A stretch of DNA of 64,000 nt from Citrobacter youngae (GTDB lineage: Bacteria > Pseudomonadota > Gammaproteobacteria > Enterobacterales > Enterobacteriaceae). How positions within the stretch are numbered: the first letter of the stretch is position 1; the number at the start of each line of letters is the position of its first letter. Below are positions 27,694 to 36,615 of this stretch, piece after piece. The stretch covers positions 62,001-126,000 of the forward strand of contig NZ_RPOI01000018.1 of the NCBI RefSeq assembly GCF_003818115.1, in the 5' to 3' direction. Under the pieces are notes generated by a model, which searched no databases, had not been told where the DNA came from, and saw only the letters and a program-made list of their open reading frames with translations. A program made the translations under genes and the position numbers.

Positions 27694-27795
27694 GACAGTG
27701 GATTGGACAGAAAACTGATTCAAGAGGCGATGAACTTTTGCGAAGAACAGAAATTCTCTGCGGTTCAGTTATGGACATTCCATAATTTATATTAA
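27694..27795 (+). pseudogene. C-terminal fragment of a GNAT acetyltransferase
   Basis: The frame reads DRKLIQEAMNFCEEQKFSAV and then QLWTFHNLY before TAA at 27793. It resembles the conserved GIGRxLLxEAxxFCxExG and xLWTF motifs of GNAT enzymes. There is no start and no N-terminal half. It directly abuts the gpx relict. Confidence 0.5.
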
Positions 27796-28340
27796 CCAAC
27801 CTGACGAGTGTTCCATTCGTCGCGCGTGATTTCCCAAAGTTCAGAATCCAGCAAACCGCTGACATACTCTTTCTTTTCCGTCTTGATAAGCCGCATGCCG
27901 CTACTGTCTGAAATACGTTTGGAACGGATATTGAGAGATGCTTTCGGCGCACGCAATACCGTCTTATTTAACGTATTAAACCAGTAATCCGTAGCGATAT
28001 TACTGGCCTCACGCATAAAACCCTGACCCTGATATTCCGGATCTAACCAAAATCCACGGTTATTATCCTCAACGTCATAAAGGCAAATTAAACCTATGAG
28101 AGCGTCAGGGGCCTCACGGAGTCTGATAGTCCAGATCCACGCAATCCCTTTTTCCATATCAGGCAGGGCAACGTTATTGACGTAATTCTCCGCACCGTTA
28201 TCAGGATAGGGCCAGGGTACTGAGGAAACCATATAGCGAACTATCTCCCAGCGTGGATAAAGCAACTGAATCTGCGAGGCATCTTCGGCTTCTAATGGTT
28301 TTAACAGCAAGCGTTCCGTATGGAGTTTTGGTATTTTCAT
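27792..28340 (-). CDS. RimJ/RimL-type GNAT N-acetyltransferase
   Basis: The 182-residue product has the GNAT order: TERLLLKPLEAEDASQI at the N-terminus, IGLICLYDVEDNNRGFWLDPEYQGQGFMREA (the acetyl-CoA pyrophosphate loop QGQGFM), and TVLRAPKASLNIRSKRISDSSGM. The R/Q-x-x-G-x-G loop is preserved as Q-G-Q-G-F-M. It might acetylate a ribosomal protein, an antibiotic or a small amine; the substrate is not evident. Its 3' end overlaps the terminal bases of the GNAT fragment on the other strand. Confidence 0.85.
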   Translation of the reverse strand: MKIPKLHTERLLLKPLEAEDASQIQLLYPRWEIVRYMVSSVPWPYPDNGAENYVNNVALPDMEKGIAWIWTIRLREAPDALIGLICLYDVEDNNRGFWLDPEYQGQGFMREASNIATDYWFNTLNKTVLRAPKASLNIRSKRISDSSGMRLIKTEKKEYVSGLLDSELWEITRDEWNTRQVG

Positions 28341-28373
28341 ATGCGCTTTTCCTACAAGAGTAAGATAAGAGAA

Positions 28374-28706
28374 TCAATGTGGGGAGGATTTTGAAAAAAT
28401 ATTAATAACCAGAACCCCAGCACAAATAAGAAGCATGCCTGCGATCGCCGGAAAATCAAGTTTTTGCCCACTTACCAACCAGCTCAAAAGGCTGATTAAT
28501 ACGATTCCAGCACCTGACCAAATTGCGTACGCAATACCCGTTGGAATGGTCGACAGAGTCTGGGAGAGAAGATAAAAGGCTGTGCAGTAGCACACAATAG
28601 TTGCTACCGATGGCCATAGGCGTGTGAATCCGTCAGAGAACTTCATCAGGGTTGTACCTATGACCTCAGCTACAATAGCTCCTGCAAGGAAAATGTATGA
28701 ATTCAA
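28374..28706 (-). CDS. Small multidrug resistance (SMR) transporter, EmrE-like
   Basis: A 110-residue protein with four hydrophobic helices. The proton/drug-binding Glu lies in TM1 (AIVAEVIGTTLMKFSDGF, E14) and the conserved W63 in YAIWSGAGIVLISLLSW, both as in EmrE/QacE. It would form an antiparallel dimer that exports lipophilic cations. It lies 33 bases upstream of the acetyltransferase gene on the same strand and may be cotranscribed. Confidence 0.9.
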   Translation of the reverse strand: MNSYIFLAGAIVAEVIGTTLMKFSDGFTRLWPSVATIVCYCTAFYLLSQTLSTIPTGIAYAIWSGAGIVLISLLSWLVSGQKLDFPAIAGMLLICAGVLVINIFSKSSPH

Positions 28707-28821
28707 GATCTGATCCCATGTGACAATCTAAAGCAAATATCGTATCACAAAGGGTTGGGTGAGTTTGAACGCAGCCCAAACTACTTTTTCGTGTAGTGAT
28801 TAATAATCACCACGATATTGA

Positions 28822-29589
28822 TTATTTTACGGCGCTGACCGCATGAAGAATTACACTTGCCACGGCATCTGGCTGAGAAATATGTGGGGCATGACTGGTG
28901 TTCAGGGTAGTCACCGTCGCGTGAATTTTCTTCGCCATCGCTTTCTGTAAGTCAGTGTCGAGCATATGATCCTGTTCGCTGACAATATACCAGGAAGGTT
29001 TATTTTCCCATGCCGCGTCTTTCACTTTTTCGCCAAATACTGCGCCGTTAGTTGGGCCCTGAGTGGCGTAGATAAGTCTCGCTTGTTCCGCAGTAACATC
29101 CTGCGCCAGGTGCTGAGAAACGCCTTCAGAAGTGAGCTTCAGATAACCCGCATCATCAGCATCAATATGACTGAAACCTGAAGGTGTAGGATAATCTTTT
29201 GTTAAATCACCGACAGACTCTCCGGCCGATGGTGCAAAAGCGGCAACATAAACCAGTGCTTTGACGTTCTCATTTTTTGCACCTGTCTCTGTAATGACTG
29301 CACCACCATAGGAATGGCCGACCAGCACAACAGGACCTTTTACTCGTGCCAGTGCGCGACGTGTTGTGGCGGTATCTTCAGCAAAGGAGGTGAGTGGGTT
29401 TTGTACGGCAACAACATTAATCCCTTTAGCCTCAAGCAAAGGAATGACCTTATTCCAGGTTGAACCATCTGAAAATGCACCATGCACAAGCACAACCGTG
29501 GGTTTAGCAGCTTTAACATCAGCTGCAGATGCCAGCGCTGAACAGCTCATGGAGGCCGCCATCAGTAAGGAAAGAGAGAGATTTTTCAT
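28822..29589 (-). CDS. Secreted alpha/beta hydrolase
   Basis: The 255-residue product has a Sec signal (MKNLSLSLLMAASMSCSALASA) and an alpha/beta-hydrolase fold: oxyanion region TVVLVHGAFSDGSTW, nucleophile elbow VLVGHSYGGAV (Ser), an Asp in SEQDHMLD and the catalytic His in TSHAPHISQPDAVASVI. The frame begins at 29658, but the Met at 29589 gives the signal. It is divergent from the LysR gene at 29718, which likely regulates it. Substrate unknown; esterase or lactonase is possible. Confidence 0.88.
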   Translation of the reverse strand: MKNLSLSLLMAASMSCSALASAADVKAAKPTVVLVHGAFSDGSTWNKVIPLLEAKGINVVAVQNPLTSFAEDTATTRRALARVKGPVVLVGHSYGGAVITETGAKNENVKALVYVAAFAPSAGESVGDLTKDYPTPSGFSHIDADDAGYLKLTSEGVSQHLAQDVTAEQARLIYATQGPTNGAVFGEKVKDAAWENKPSWYIVSEQDHMLDTDLQKAMAKKIHATVTTLNTSHAPHISQPDAVASVILHAVSAVK

Positions 29590-29717
29590 ATCAAGAATGC
29601 CTTTGTTAGTGATCGGATACTCACGGTTAAGCGAGCTAAGTTGACTGGCAATGTACATTGAAAACGTAATGCGATAAATTTACGTAAATAACCATCACCT
29701 GGAACATTTTATTTCAA

Positions 29718-30602
29718 ATGGATCGTTTAACCTGCATGCAGACATTCATTAGGGTGGTCGAGTCAGGCTCCATTTCTGCCGCAGCGGGTGAACTGGATCA
29801 GTCCTCTCAGCTGACGGGTAAGCAGTTACGCATGCTTGAGCAAAATCTTGGCATTCAACTGATCAACCGTACGACCCGGAGCCAGAGCCTGACGGACAGC
29901 GGCCGTCTCTTTTATGAAAGAGCGAAAAATATTCTGGCTGAAATGGAAGAAGCGGAAGCCGTGATTGCTGAAACCCGTGCGATCCCCCGTGGTAATCTCA
30001 GGATCAGCGCTCCCATTACCTTTGGCAGTCAGCTGCTGGCCTCAAAACTGCCGGAATATCTCAAACAAAATCCCGAAGTCTCGCTCGAACTCTGTTTGTC
30101 GAATCGCACTGTCGATCTGGTTGAAGAGCGCTTTGATGCCGTTTTTCGTACGGGAGAACTGGCGGACAGCCAGCTACTGGCAAGAGCGCTTGCTCCCTAT
30201 CAGATGGTTATTTGTGCTGCACCGGCTTATCTTGAAGAGGCTGGAACGCCCTCTGTGCCGCAGGATTTGACGCGGCACCAGTGCCTGATCTTTACCCATA
30301 CATCAATGCGGACGGAATGGAAATTTGAAGGCCCTGGCGGACAAGTCTCGGTACCTGTAACCGGCAGGTTTAAAACGGACAACAGCGAAGCCCTGCTTGC
30401 TGCCGCCCTCTCAGGGCTGGGAATCATTATGCAACCGCTTCCGCTGATGAGCGCGGACATCGCCGCCGGGCGGCTGGTGCGGGTTCTGCCCGATTATGAA
30501 CTGCCCGGTCGGCCCGTCCATGTGCTTTATGCCCAGGACAGAAGAATGACTCCACGATTACGAAGTTTTATCGATTTCTGCATCACCCATTTTGGCTCTT
30601 AG
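29718..30602 (+). CDS. LysR-family regulator
   Basis: A 294-residue LysR regulator: HTH DRLTCMQTFIRVVESGSISAAAGELDQSSQLTGKQLRMLEQNLG, then the linker RTTRSQSLTDSGRLFYERA and a co-inducer domain with RFDAVFRTGELADSQLLARAL. This is the large AaeR/DmlR/PtxR-like subgroup. It is divergent from the secreted hydrolase gene across about 130 bases. Confidence 0.88.
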   Translation: MDRLTCMQTFIRVVESGSISAAAGELDQSSQLTGKQLRMLEQNLGIQLINRTTRSQSLTDSGRLFYERAKNILAEMEEAEAVIAETRAIPRGNLRISAPITFGSQLLASKLPEYLKQNPEVSLELCLSNRTVDLVEERFDAVFRTGELADSQLLARALAPYQMVICAAPAYLEEAGTPSVPQDLTRHQCLIFTHTSMRTEWKFEGPGGQVSVPVTGRFKTDNSEALLAAALSGLGIIMQPLPLMSADIAAGRLVRVLPDYELPGRPVHVLYAQDRRMTPRLRSFIDFCITHFGS

Positions 30603-30619
30603 ATACCCGTGAAGACGGC

Positions 30620-31018
30620 TTACTTCGGATCGCCGAGAACCTTTTTCAACTCCTCGATATCCTCTTCAACCGCTGTTTTAAGACCGCGGCGTTCCAGCCA
30701 GTTTCTGCCCCATATGCTTAGATCCAGAACCAGTTTGTTCAGCTCCCGTCCTTCGTCACTCAACGAGTATTCAACCTTTGGTGGAACAACGGGATAAACC
30801 TGGCGAATAATCAGGCCATCCTCTTCAAGTTCACGCAGTTGCTTCGTCAGTAAACGCTGATTGATGCTGGTTAAAAACCGCTGGAGTTCGCTAAACCGAA
30901 GCGTACCGTCCTTAAATAAATGATAGAGGATCACCCCTTTCCATTTCCCACCCATGATATGCAGTGCTGCTTCCATTGAACAACCTGGCGCCGAATCGTA
31001 GTTACGTAATTTCTTCAT
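30620..31018 (-). CDS. HxlR-family transcriptional regulator
   Basis: A 132-residue winged-helix protein with the HxlR pattern: APGCSMEAALHIMGGKWKGVILYHLFKDGTLRFSELQRFL, then INQRLLTKQLRELEEDGLI and YSLSDEGREL. The single conserved Cys near the N-terminus (CSMEAAL) is the thiol sensed by reactive electrophiles in YodB/QorR relatives. It is divergent from an old-yellow-enzyme gene; a palindrome TTACC-TTTT-GGTAA at 31032-31045 lies just before its start. Confidence 0.9.
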   Translation of the reverse strand: MKKLRNYDSAPGCSMEAALHIMGGKWKGVILYHLFKDGTLRFSELQRFLTSINQRLLTKQLRELEEDGLIIRQVYPVVPPKVEYSLSDEGRELNKLVLDLSIWGRNWLERRGLKTAVEEDIEELKKVLGDPK

Positions 31019-31031
31019 AAAAACATCATGG

Positions 31032-31045
31032 TTACCTTTTGGTAA
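31032..31045. promoter_or_regulatory. Operator candidate for HxlR regulator
   Basis: Inverted arms TTACC and GGTAA flank TTTT, 14 bases upstream of the hxlR-type start and in the shared control region with the old-yellow-enzyme gene. Position and symmetry suit autoregulation. Confidence 0.45.
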
Positions 31046-31131
31046 GTATGTGCATTTTTTTAGCGTATAAACGAATTATCATCGTATGGTACTTTTAGCG
31101 GGCTAAATATCAATCACTTTCTGGAGTAGAA

Positions 31132-32208
31132 ATGTCAGCTTTGCTTTTTGAACCCATCACAATCAACGGCGTTGAATTCCGCAACCGTATTGCCATGTCC
31201 CCGATGTGCATGCACTCGGCATCTGACGACGGCAAGATTAATGACTTTCATGTTATCCACTACGGCGCGCGTGCCCTGGGCGGAGCAGGTCTTATCATGC
31301 TGGAAACGGCCTCTGTATTACCGAATGGTCCAATCGGTCCTGGAGACATCGGTATCTGGGATGATAGCCATATTGAAGGTTTGTCCCGCGTGACAGATGC
31401 CATTCACCGTTTTGGCGCGAAAGCCGGCGCACAGATTGGACATGCTGGTCGCCAACTGGGAATTGACCTGCCCTCTATCGCGCCGTCAGCTATTCCGTTC
31501 ACACCTGAGTCCCGCGTACCACAGGCGATGAGTATTGAGCAAATTAACGAAGTCGTAGAGGCGTTCCGTCAAGGTGCTCGCCGTGCGCGTGAAGCCGGTT
31601 TTGACGTTATTGAAATCCACGGTGCCCACGGCTATCTGTTGAATCAGTTCCTGTCGCCGCTAGCGAACAAACGTACCGATGAATACGGTGGTAGCCACGA
31701 GAATCGTTACCGCATTGTGCGTGAAGTCATTGACGTCGTGCGCAGCGAGTGGAAAGGCCCATTGTTCCTGCGTATCTCTTCAACCGATTATGTTGAAGGC
31801 GGAAACCGTCCGGAAGACTTCTTGATCTACGGCAACTGGATGAAAGAACAAGGTATTGATCTGATTGACTGTTCAAGCGGCGGAATTGCGATGGTACAGG
31901 TAAACACTTACCCAAATTATCAGGTCCCTGCAGCCGAGCTACTACGAAGGGAGTTGGATATTAAAACCGGGGCTGTAGGTCTGATCGAAACAGGTCGTCA
32001 GGCAGAAGAAATTTTGCAGAATGGCCGGGCAGATATCATTCTTGTTGGCCGGGATATGCTGAAGGATCCGTTCTGGGCGCGTACTGCAGCAGACGATTTG
32101 AACGTTGTACTCCCCGTTCCTGCACAGTACACCCGCTATGGTTCTGGCTGGCAGCGTTCTCAGCCGCGACTGCCGGCAGCTGACCTGGCAAGCACTGTAG
32201 AGCAATAA
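31132..32208 (+). CDS. NADH:flavin oxidoreductase, old yellow enzyme (YqjM-like)
   Basis: A 358-residue FMN beta/alpha barrel reducing activated double bonds with NAD(P)H. Motifs are NRIAMSPMCM (active-site Cys), QIGHAGRQ, the substrate-binding pair in EIHGAHGYLLNQFLSPLANKRTDEYGGS, and GRADIILVGRDMLKDPFW. In YqjM-class enzymes Cys is followed by Met-Tyr; here it is Met-His, a change at the Tyr28 position. It is probably induced by electrophiles through the divergent HxlR regulator. A strong terminator follows at 32314. Confidence 0.9.
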   Translation: MSALLFEPITINGVEFRNRIAMSPMCMHSASDDGKINDFHVIHYGARALGGAGLIMLETASVLPNGPIGPGDIGIWDDSHIEGLSRVTDAIHRFGAKAGAQIGHAGRQLGIDLPSIAPSAIPFTPESRVPQAMSIEQINEVVEAFRQGARRAREAGFDVIEIHGAHGYLLNQFLSPLANKRTDEYGGSHENRYRIVREVIDVVRSEWKGPLFLRISSTDYVEGGNRPEDFLIYGNWMKEQGIDLIDCSSGGIAMVQVNTYPNYQVPAAELLRRELDIKTGAVGLIETGRQAEEILQNGRADIILVGRDMLKDPFWARTAADDLNVVLPVPAQYTRYGSGWQRSQPRLPAADLASTVEQ

Positions 32209-32313
32209 TAACAGCTACTTCATCAGCCCTGCACGGTTGTAATGCTGTATCTGTATCAATAGACCCTTTGTTGTAACCCTCATAGTTAAAAAAACGGAAG
32301 TGCTTTCCTATTG

Positions 32314-32345
32314 CCCCCTGCATGCTGACGCAGGGGGTTTTTATT
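32314..32345 (+). terminator. Rho-independent terminator after old-yellow-enzyme gene
   Basis: CCCCCTGC and GCAGGGGG form a perfect eight-base-pair stem followed by TTTTTATT, about 105 bases after the stop. Confidence 0.88.
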
Positions 32346-32436
32346 GAGAACATCTGATTTTGTATTGCGGATGGTAAAAACCTTAAAAATCAAAGATAAA
32401 ATTAATTTCATAAATATACTCATCAAATCATATCAA

Positions 32437-32450
32437 CGTCCGCTCCTGGC
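32437..32450 (+). repeat. Fragment of short intergenic repeat
   Basis: CGTCCGCTCCTGGC matches the left end of repeats at 42703 and 43437. Here the rest of the unit is lost. It sits in the gap between the old yellow enzyme and EamA genes. Confidence 0.4.
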
Positions 32451-32493
32451 TGTGAGTCAAAACACCGAAGCACAGTACTGTGACTCCTCAACG

Positions 32494-33348
32494 TTACCCC
32501 TGTGCTGATTTCTTACTCTGTGTTCGATCGGATGAAATAACAATGGCTATGCCAGCCAGAACGAGCAGTGTGCAAACCAGAATTCTCAAATCAGGCAATT
32601 CGCCAAGAAATAGCACTCCACCTACCGCAGCAATACAGGGCACGCTCAACTGCAGCGTGCTGGCGGTTGCTGAAGACATAGTGGCAACAAGTTGGTACCA
32701 AAGTACGTAAGCCACACCAGAAGCCAGTCCGCCGGAGAGCAGGGCAAGGATGACGCCGTTGGCGTCAGTATGCACGGGCTCCTGTCGTACCAAACTAAGG
32801 ATGAAAATAACCGGAAGGCTCAGAATGAAATTTCCTGCAGTCGTCCCGGCAGGAGAAAGGATATTTTTCCCACGCACAGAGTAAGCTCCCCATGCCATGC
32901 CTGAAACAACCATCGTCAGGGCGGGTATCAAAGGGGGAGCGGTTGCGCCGGGGAGCAGCAGCATAATGATCCCCCCGATGGCAATAACGATCCCGGTGGC
33001 TTTGTATCCGCTAAGTGTTTCACCTTTTATTAATCCCCAGCCAATCATGCAGATCTGCACTGCGCCAAACAGCAGTAATGCGCCTGTTGCGGTATTGAGC
33101 TGCACATACGCGATTGAGAAAAATAATACATAGGCACACAGCAACAGGGCATCGATGATTTTCCAGCGTATTTCTTTCAGTTTACCCCGGGCTATATGCC
33201 AGAAAAACAGCATTACTGCACCACCGAGTAATCTCAGCATGCTGAACGTTTCAGGATCTGAATACCCATTCTTTAAGGCGATACGGCAGAGGATAGAATT
33301 GGCTGCAAATGCAGTTAGCACCAGGAGAACCAGCAACAGCTTTTTCAT
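32494..33348 (-). CDS. EamA/DMT-family metabolite exporter
   Basis: A 284-residue membrane protein with ten hydrophobic helices and two EamA repeats; the second ends ASGVAYVLWYQLVATMSSATASTLQLSVPCIAAVGGVLFLGE, the typical RarD/YedA-like signature. The start at 33348 follows AGGATGGAT. Such proteins export amino acids or other metabolites. No regulator neighbour is apparent. Confidence 0.87.
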   Translation of the reverse strand: MKKLLLVLLVLTAFAANSILCRIALKNGYSDPETFSMLRLLGGAVMLFFWHIARGKLKEIRWKIIDALLLCAYVLFFSIAYVQLNTATGALLLFGAVQICMIGWGLIKGETLSGYKATGIVIAIGGIIMLLLPGATAPPLIPALTMVVSGMAWGAYSVRGKNILSPAGTTAGNFILSLPVIFILSLVRQEPVHTDANGVILALLSGGLASGVAYVLWYQLVATMSSATASTLQLSVPCIAAVGGVLFLGELPDLRILVCTLLVLAGIAIVISSDRTQSKKSAQG

Positions 33349-33481
33349 ATCCATCCTTAATGTTGACGATCTGTTGCAGAGTATAGAGTGCGTACATCAG
33401 GACAGACATGCTAACGATGCTTTTGTTTATAATCCAACACGATAACGTTGCACAGGGGCTGGCGCTATCCCTAAATGATGC

Positions 33482-33826
33482 TCAGGAAAGTGAGAATGGA
33501 AAGAACTGATACACGGCCACCATAGCGGAGGTACTTAATATCACACTGATGATGAAGTAAGTTTTGAAGGGCTGCTTTTGTGTTTTATGGTGAAAGAGTT
33601 GTTGGCCGACAATGGCTCCAGCCCATCCGCCCACAGCGCCAAATACCAGCAACGTGGATTCCGGCACTCTGCGCCAGGCCTTACGCGCTGCCATTTTGTC
33701 CACGCCGTAAATCGCCAGCGTCAATATGTTGGCGAGCAGGCCCCATATCAGCAACGGATGTGGGGCAAAAAGGCTACTGACCGCAGCGCAGACCAGTAGC
33801 AAATAACAATAGCGATTGAGATTCAT
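33482..33826 (-). CDS. DUF1294 small membrane protein
   Basis: The 114-residue product has about four hydrophobic segments and the DUF1294 core YGVDKMAARKAWRRVPESTLL followed by GGWAGAIVGQQLFHHKTQKQPF. Function is unknown in the family; some members are fused to cold-shock domains. The Met at 33826 is chosen because the hydrophobic segment begins right after it. Confidence 0.88.
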   Translation of the reverse strand: MNLNRYCYLLLVCAAVSSLFAPHPLLIWGLLANILTLAIYGVDKMAARKAWRRVPESTLLVFGAVGGWAGAIVGQQLFHHKTQKQPFKTYFIISVILSTSAMVAVYQFFPFSLS

Positions 33827-34026
33827 CTCATTAACCACAGCCGGAACGGAGAGGCGATTATCTTAACCCAGAACCGACACCGATAAATGGATATGTAGAT
33901 TCCTGGAAGCCAGGGTTATCCAGATTTTGATACAGAAAATGTCGGGGTCGCATGTCCAGTCTATAAAATAGAACATTATGAAAAGTAATGATATTGTTCT
34001 ACCAGCCACGCTCATAACGAGGTTTT

Positions 34027-34524
34027 ATGAAAATCAGAAGGTTCAAGAATGGAGATGAGATTTCGTTACTCAGCGTTTTCTTATCTTCTGTACATACCCT
34101 CGCATCCCACTATTACACACATGAACAAATAGATGCCTGGGCCCCGTCAGATATCGACCCGGATCACTGGACTAATCGCATGAGGGCACTACGTCCCTTT
34201 GTTGTTGAAGTGGATGGTGAAATAGCTGGATATGCGGATGTTCAGCCAAATGGGTACATTGACCATTTCTATGTCTCGGGAGTCTACCCGAGACAGGGCG
34301 TAGGGACGCTACTGATGGACCGCATTCATGAAGAAGCCAGACAACGTGGAATGGGTGAACTTACTTCAAATGTCAGTAAGGCTGCGGAAGCGTTCTTTCT
34401 ACGACACGGCTTTCATGTCGTGGAACGAGGTTTCCCTGTGTGTCGTGGCGTGACACTACAAAATGCACTGATGCGTAAATATTTGGCGAAACAGATGAAA
34501 AGAAAAAGAGTCGTGTCTGGATAG
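34027..34524 (+). CDS. GNAT N-acetyltransferase
   Basis: The 165-residue GNAT enzyme shows ITGYADVQPNGYIDHFYVSGVYPRQGVGTLLMD-type core (here AGYADVQPNGYIDHFYVSG and YPRQGVGTLLMDRIHEEARQRG) with the acetyl-CoA loop RQGVGT and a C-terminal AEAFFLRHGFHVVER. It resembles the YafP/putative acetyltransferase group. The start is preceded by GAGG. Substrate not evident. Confidence 0.88.
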   Translation: MKIRRFKNGDEISLLSVFLSSVHTLASHYYTHEQIDAWAPSDIDPDHWTNRMRALRPFVVEVDGEIAGYADVQPNGYIDHFYVSGVYPRQGVGTLLMDRIHEEARQRGMGELTSNVSKAAEAFFLRHGFHVVERGFPVCRGVTLQNALMRKYLAKQMKRKRVVSG

Positions 34525-34529
34525 TTAAA

Positions 34530-35021
34530 TCAGAGTGTCATCATCATTTCATGCCAGGCCATACCACCGTGGTCTGACTCTGACGGTTTCATATACTGGT
34601 AACCAAAATGAGCATACAGATCGACGTGGCGATCTTTACACAACAGGTGGATTGTTTTTTTGTTCATTGCTTTCATATGCGCCACGAATTCACGCATTAG
34701 CAACGACGAGTATCCTTTGCCCTGATAATCCGGGTGAACCACGACAGACATAATCACGGCATTAGGTGCATCCGGATCGTGTCCAACCAGTTCTTTAAAT
34801 TCTTCATCAGACATCACGACTTCCCATGCGCAGCCTGCATTGATGAAACCAATAACGTCGCCGTTCAGCTCCATACACAGGAAACCTTCCGGATAGCGGT
34901 TAATACGGGTAGCTATTTTCTCACGCGTTGCGGCTTCATCCCCTTCGTAGGATGTGATTTCAATATCATAGCAACGATCGACATCGGCGGCAGTGGCCTG
35001 ACGGAATACAGGGGTAGACAT
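34530..35021 (-). CDS. GNAT N-acetyltransferase, AANAT-like
   Basis: The 163-residue product has a GNAT core of the arylalkylamine type: VFRQATAADVDRCYDIEITSYEGDEAA, IMSVVVHPDYQGKGYSSLLMREFVAHM (acetyl-CoA loop QGKGYS) and LLCKDRHVDLYAHFGYQYM. By family it may acetylate amines. It is convergent with the previous GNAT gene and divergent from the LysR gene at 35159, its likely regulator. Confidence 0.87.
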   Translation of the reverse strand: MSTPVFRQATAADVDRCYDIEITSYEGDEAATREKIATRINRYPEGFLCMELNGDVIGFINAGCAWEVVMSDEEFKELVGHDPDAPNAVIMSVVVHPDYQGKGYSSLLMREFVAHMKAMNKKTIHLLCKDRHVDLYAHFGYQYMKPSESDHGGMAWHEMMMTL

Positions 35022-35158
35022 AGTTTTGCCTCTTCAGAATCATTTTGTTGGAAATATACTATCTTTTTTCAATCATGCTTTCGCTGCATTTTATGCAAAA
35101 ATAAAATGTACAATATTCATTAATCACTATTTTCAAATTTCACCCGGAAAAAAGAACC

Positions 35159-36130
35159 ATGGTGTCGACGTTGCGCAAGACCGATCTGAATTTATTGCTT
35201 ATCTTCGATTCTCTTTATCGGCATGGGAGCGTAACGGAGGCCGCTAATGAAATGGCGCTAAGTCCGTCGGCGCTGAGTCATGCGCTCAATCGCTTACGTG
35301 CCTCACTGGATGATCCCTTATTTGTGCGCACTGGCGGACGCATGGTGCCAACGTCAAAAGCAGAGAGCATTGCCGCCAACGTTTCCGCCGCTCTGAACAG
35401 TCTCTCGACTTGCCTACATGAGCCTGAACACTTTGAGCCGGAAAAAAGCCGGGAGACGTTTACTTTTGCCGCCACGGACTACACGGCCGCTGTGATCCTG
35501 CCAGGCCTGATCGCGAGAGTTAACAGCCTCGCGCCGGGTATTACCATTAAGCTTATCTACTCACGCGATTTTAACGCCGATGAAGATCTGCTTTCGGGCA
35601 AAGTTGATTTTGCTCTTGGTTTTGAAGAAGAGCAGAAAAATCCCCGGCGCGGTATTGAGTCCATTACCTGCTTTACGGATGATTACGTGGTTGCGGTGCG
35701 ACGTGGTCACCCTGAAATTTATGATTCCCTTACCCATGAGCGATATCTTAACGCCGGACACGTGGTGGTACGCCCATGGCTGGAATCCCGGGGGGCTATT
35801 GACCGTTATCTGGAAAGTCAGCAGGTACGCCGCCGAATTGTTGTTGAATTACCAAGTCTGATGATTGCCCCGCTCATTGTTTCAAATACTGATCTGGTCA
35901 TCACGCTGCCCAAGCGGGGCATCTCATCTGTTTTTGATATGAAAAATCTTGTGGTGTTTACTCCTCCATTCCCAACACCCCAGTATATTCTGAAGGCTTA
36001 TTACAGCCCACAGCTCAGTAACTCCCCTGGACATTTATGGATGAAAGAGCAAATTTTACAGCTTTGCGAGCCGCAAAACCCGATTACGTCAATGAATGCA
36101 GCCGATCAAACCCCTGACCCAGATCGGTGA
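35159..36130 (+). CDS. LysR-family regulator (NodD-like group)
   Basis: A 323-residue LysR regulator: HTH LRKTDLNLLLIFDSLYRHGSVTEAANEMALSPSALSHALNRLRASLDDPLFVR, linker GGRMVPTSKAE and a ligand domain with GKVDFALGFEE. The final 13 codons, after CEPQNPIT, lie antisense to a lyase remnant, so the C-terminus appears to have been extended into foreign sequence. It is divergent from the AANAT-like gene across 137 bases. Confidence 0.87.
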   Translation: MVSTLRKTDLNLLLIFDSLYRHGSVTEAANEMALSPSALSHALNRLRASLDDPLFVRTGGRMVPTSKAESIAANVSAALNSLSTCLHEPEHFEPEKSRETFTFAATDYTAAVILPGLIARVNSLAPGITIKLIYSRDFNADEDLLSGKVDFALGFEEEQKNPRRGIESITCFTDDYVVAVRRGHPEIYDSLTHERYLNAGHVVVRPWLESRGAIDRYLESQQVRRRIVVELPSLMIAPLIVSNTDLVITLPKRGISSVFDMKNLVVFTPPFPTPQYILKAYYSPQLSNSPGHLWMKEQILQLCEPQNPITSMNAADQTPDPDR

Positions 36131-36562
36131 TCAGGTCATCCGGATCTTCCAGGCCAATCTGGAGCCGAAGGGGTTCTCCCTTCTTGTGCCAGGTTGTCGC
36201 AGTTCGATATTCCCGGCAGCCGAAAGGAATAATCAGGCTTTCAAAACCGCCCCAGGAATACCCCATTCCGAACAGCTGCATGTCATTTAGCATGCGTGTA
36301 CGGGATCAAGCACCACAGAGAACAGCCCTGACGATCCCGTAGGGTCTCGCTTCCATATTTCATGTCCCGGACAATCCGGCATTGCGGGGTGGAGTACAGT
36401 TTTGACTTCAGGTTGTTCTGCAAGCCAGTGAGCAATTGCCAGTGCTTCCGCTTCTTTCAGCGAATATGCAACGTTCTTAAACCATGTAAGGCAAAGAAAC
36501 AGTCTTCTGCACCCGGTAACATGGCAAGTATGCCCAAAATCATGCCCGTTGATGTTGGGCTT
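36084..36562 (-). pseudogene. Frameshifted C-terminal remnant of a MetC-like cystathionine beta-lyase
   Basis: Three minus-strand frames read in order: [20 protein letters not shown] then LRTL; then [20 protein letters not shown] and [20 protein letters not shown]; then FGMGYSWGGFESLIIP and LRLQIGLEDPDDLITDLGQG. These align with the last ~150 residues of PLP-dependent MetC, with two frameshifts and no PLP-lysine region. The 3' end overlaps the LysR 3' end on the opposite strand. It is a relict, not expressed as a functional lyase. Confidence 0.82.
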
Positions 36563-36615
36563 TAGATACTTTTTACATCAACGTAACCCGCTTCCAGATA
36601 GCAGATAAAACTGGG

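Noticed and set aside
27587..27952. Open minus-strand frame of 121 codons across 27587-27952
   Set aside because: It runs through the gpx relict and antisense to the GNAT gene, has no ribosome site and no coherent domain; it is a by-product of decayed sequence.
36300..36345. Inverted repeat TACGGGATC / GATCCCGTA as a terminator
   Set aside because: It lies inside the MetC relict's coding sequence, has no T tract and a long loop, so it is probably incidental.
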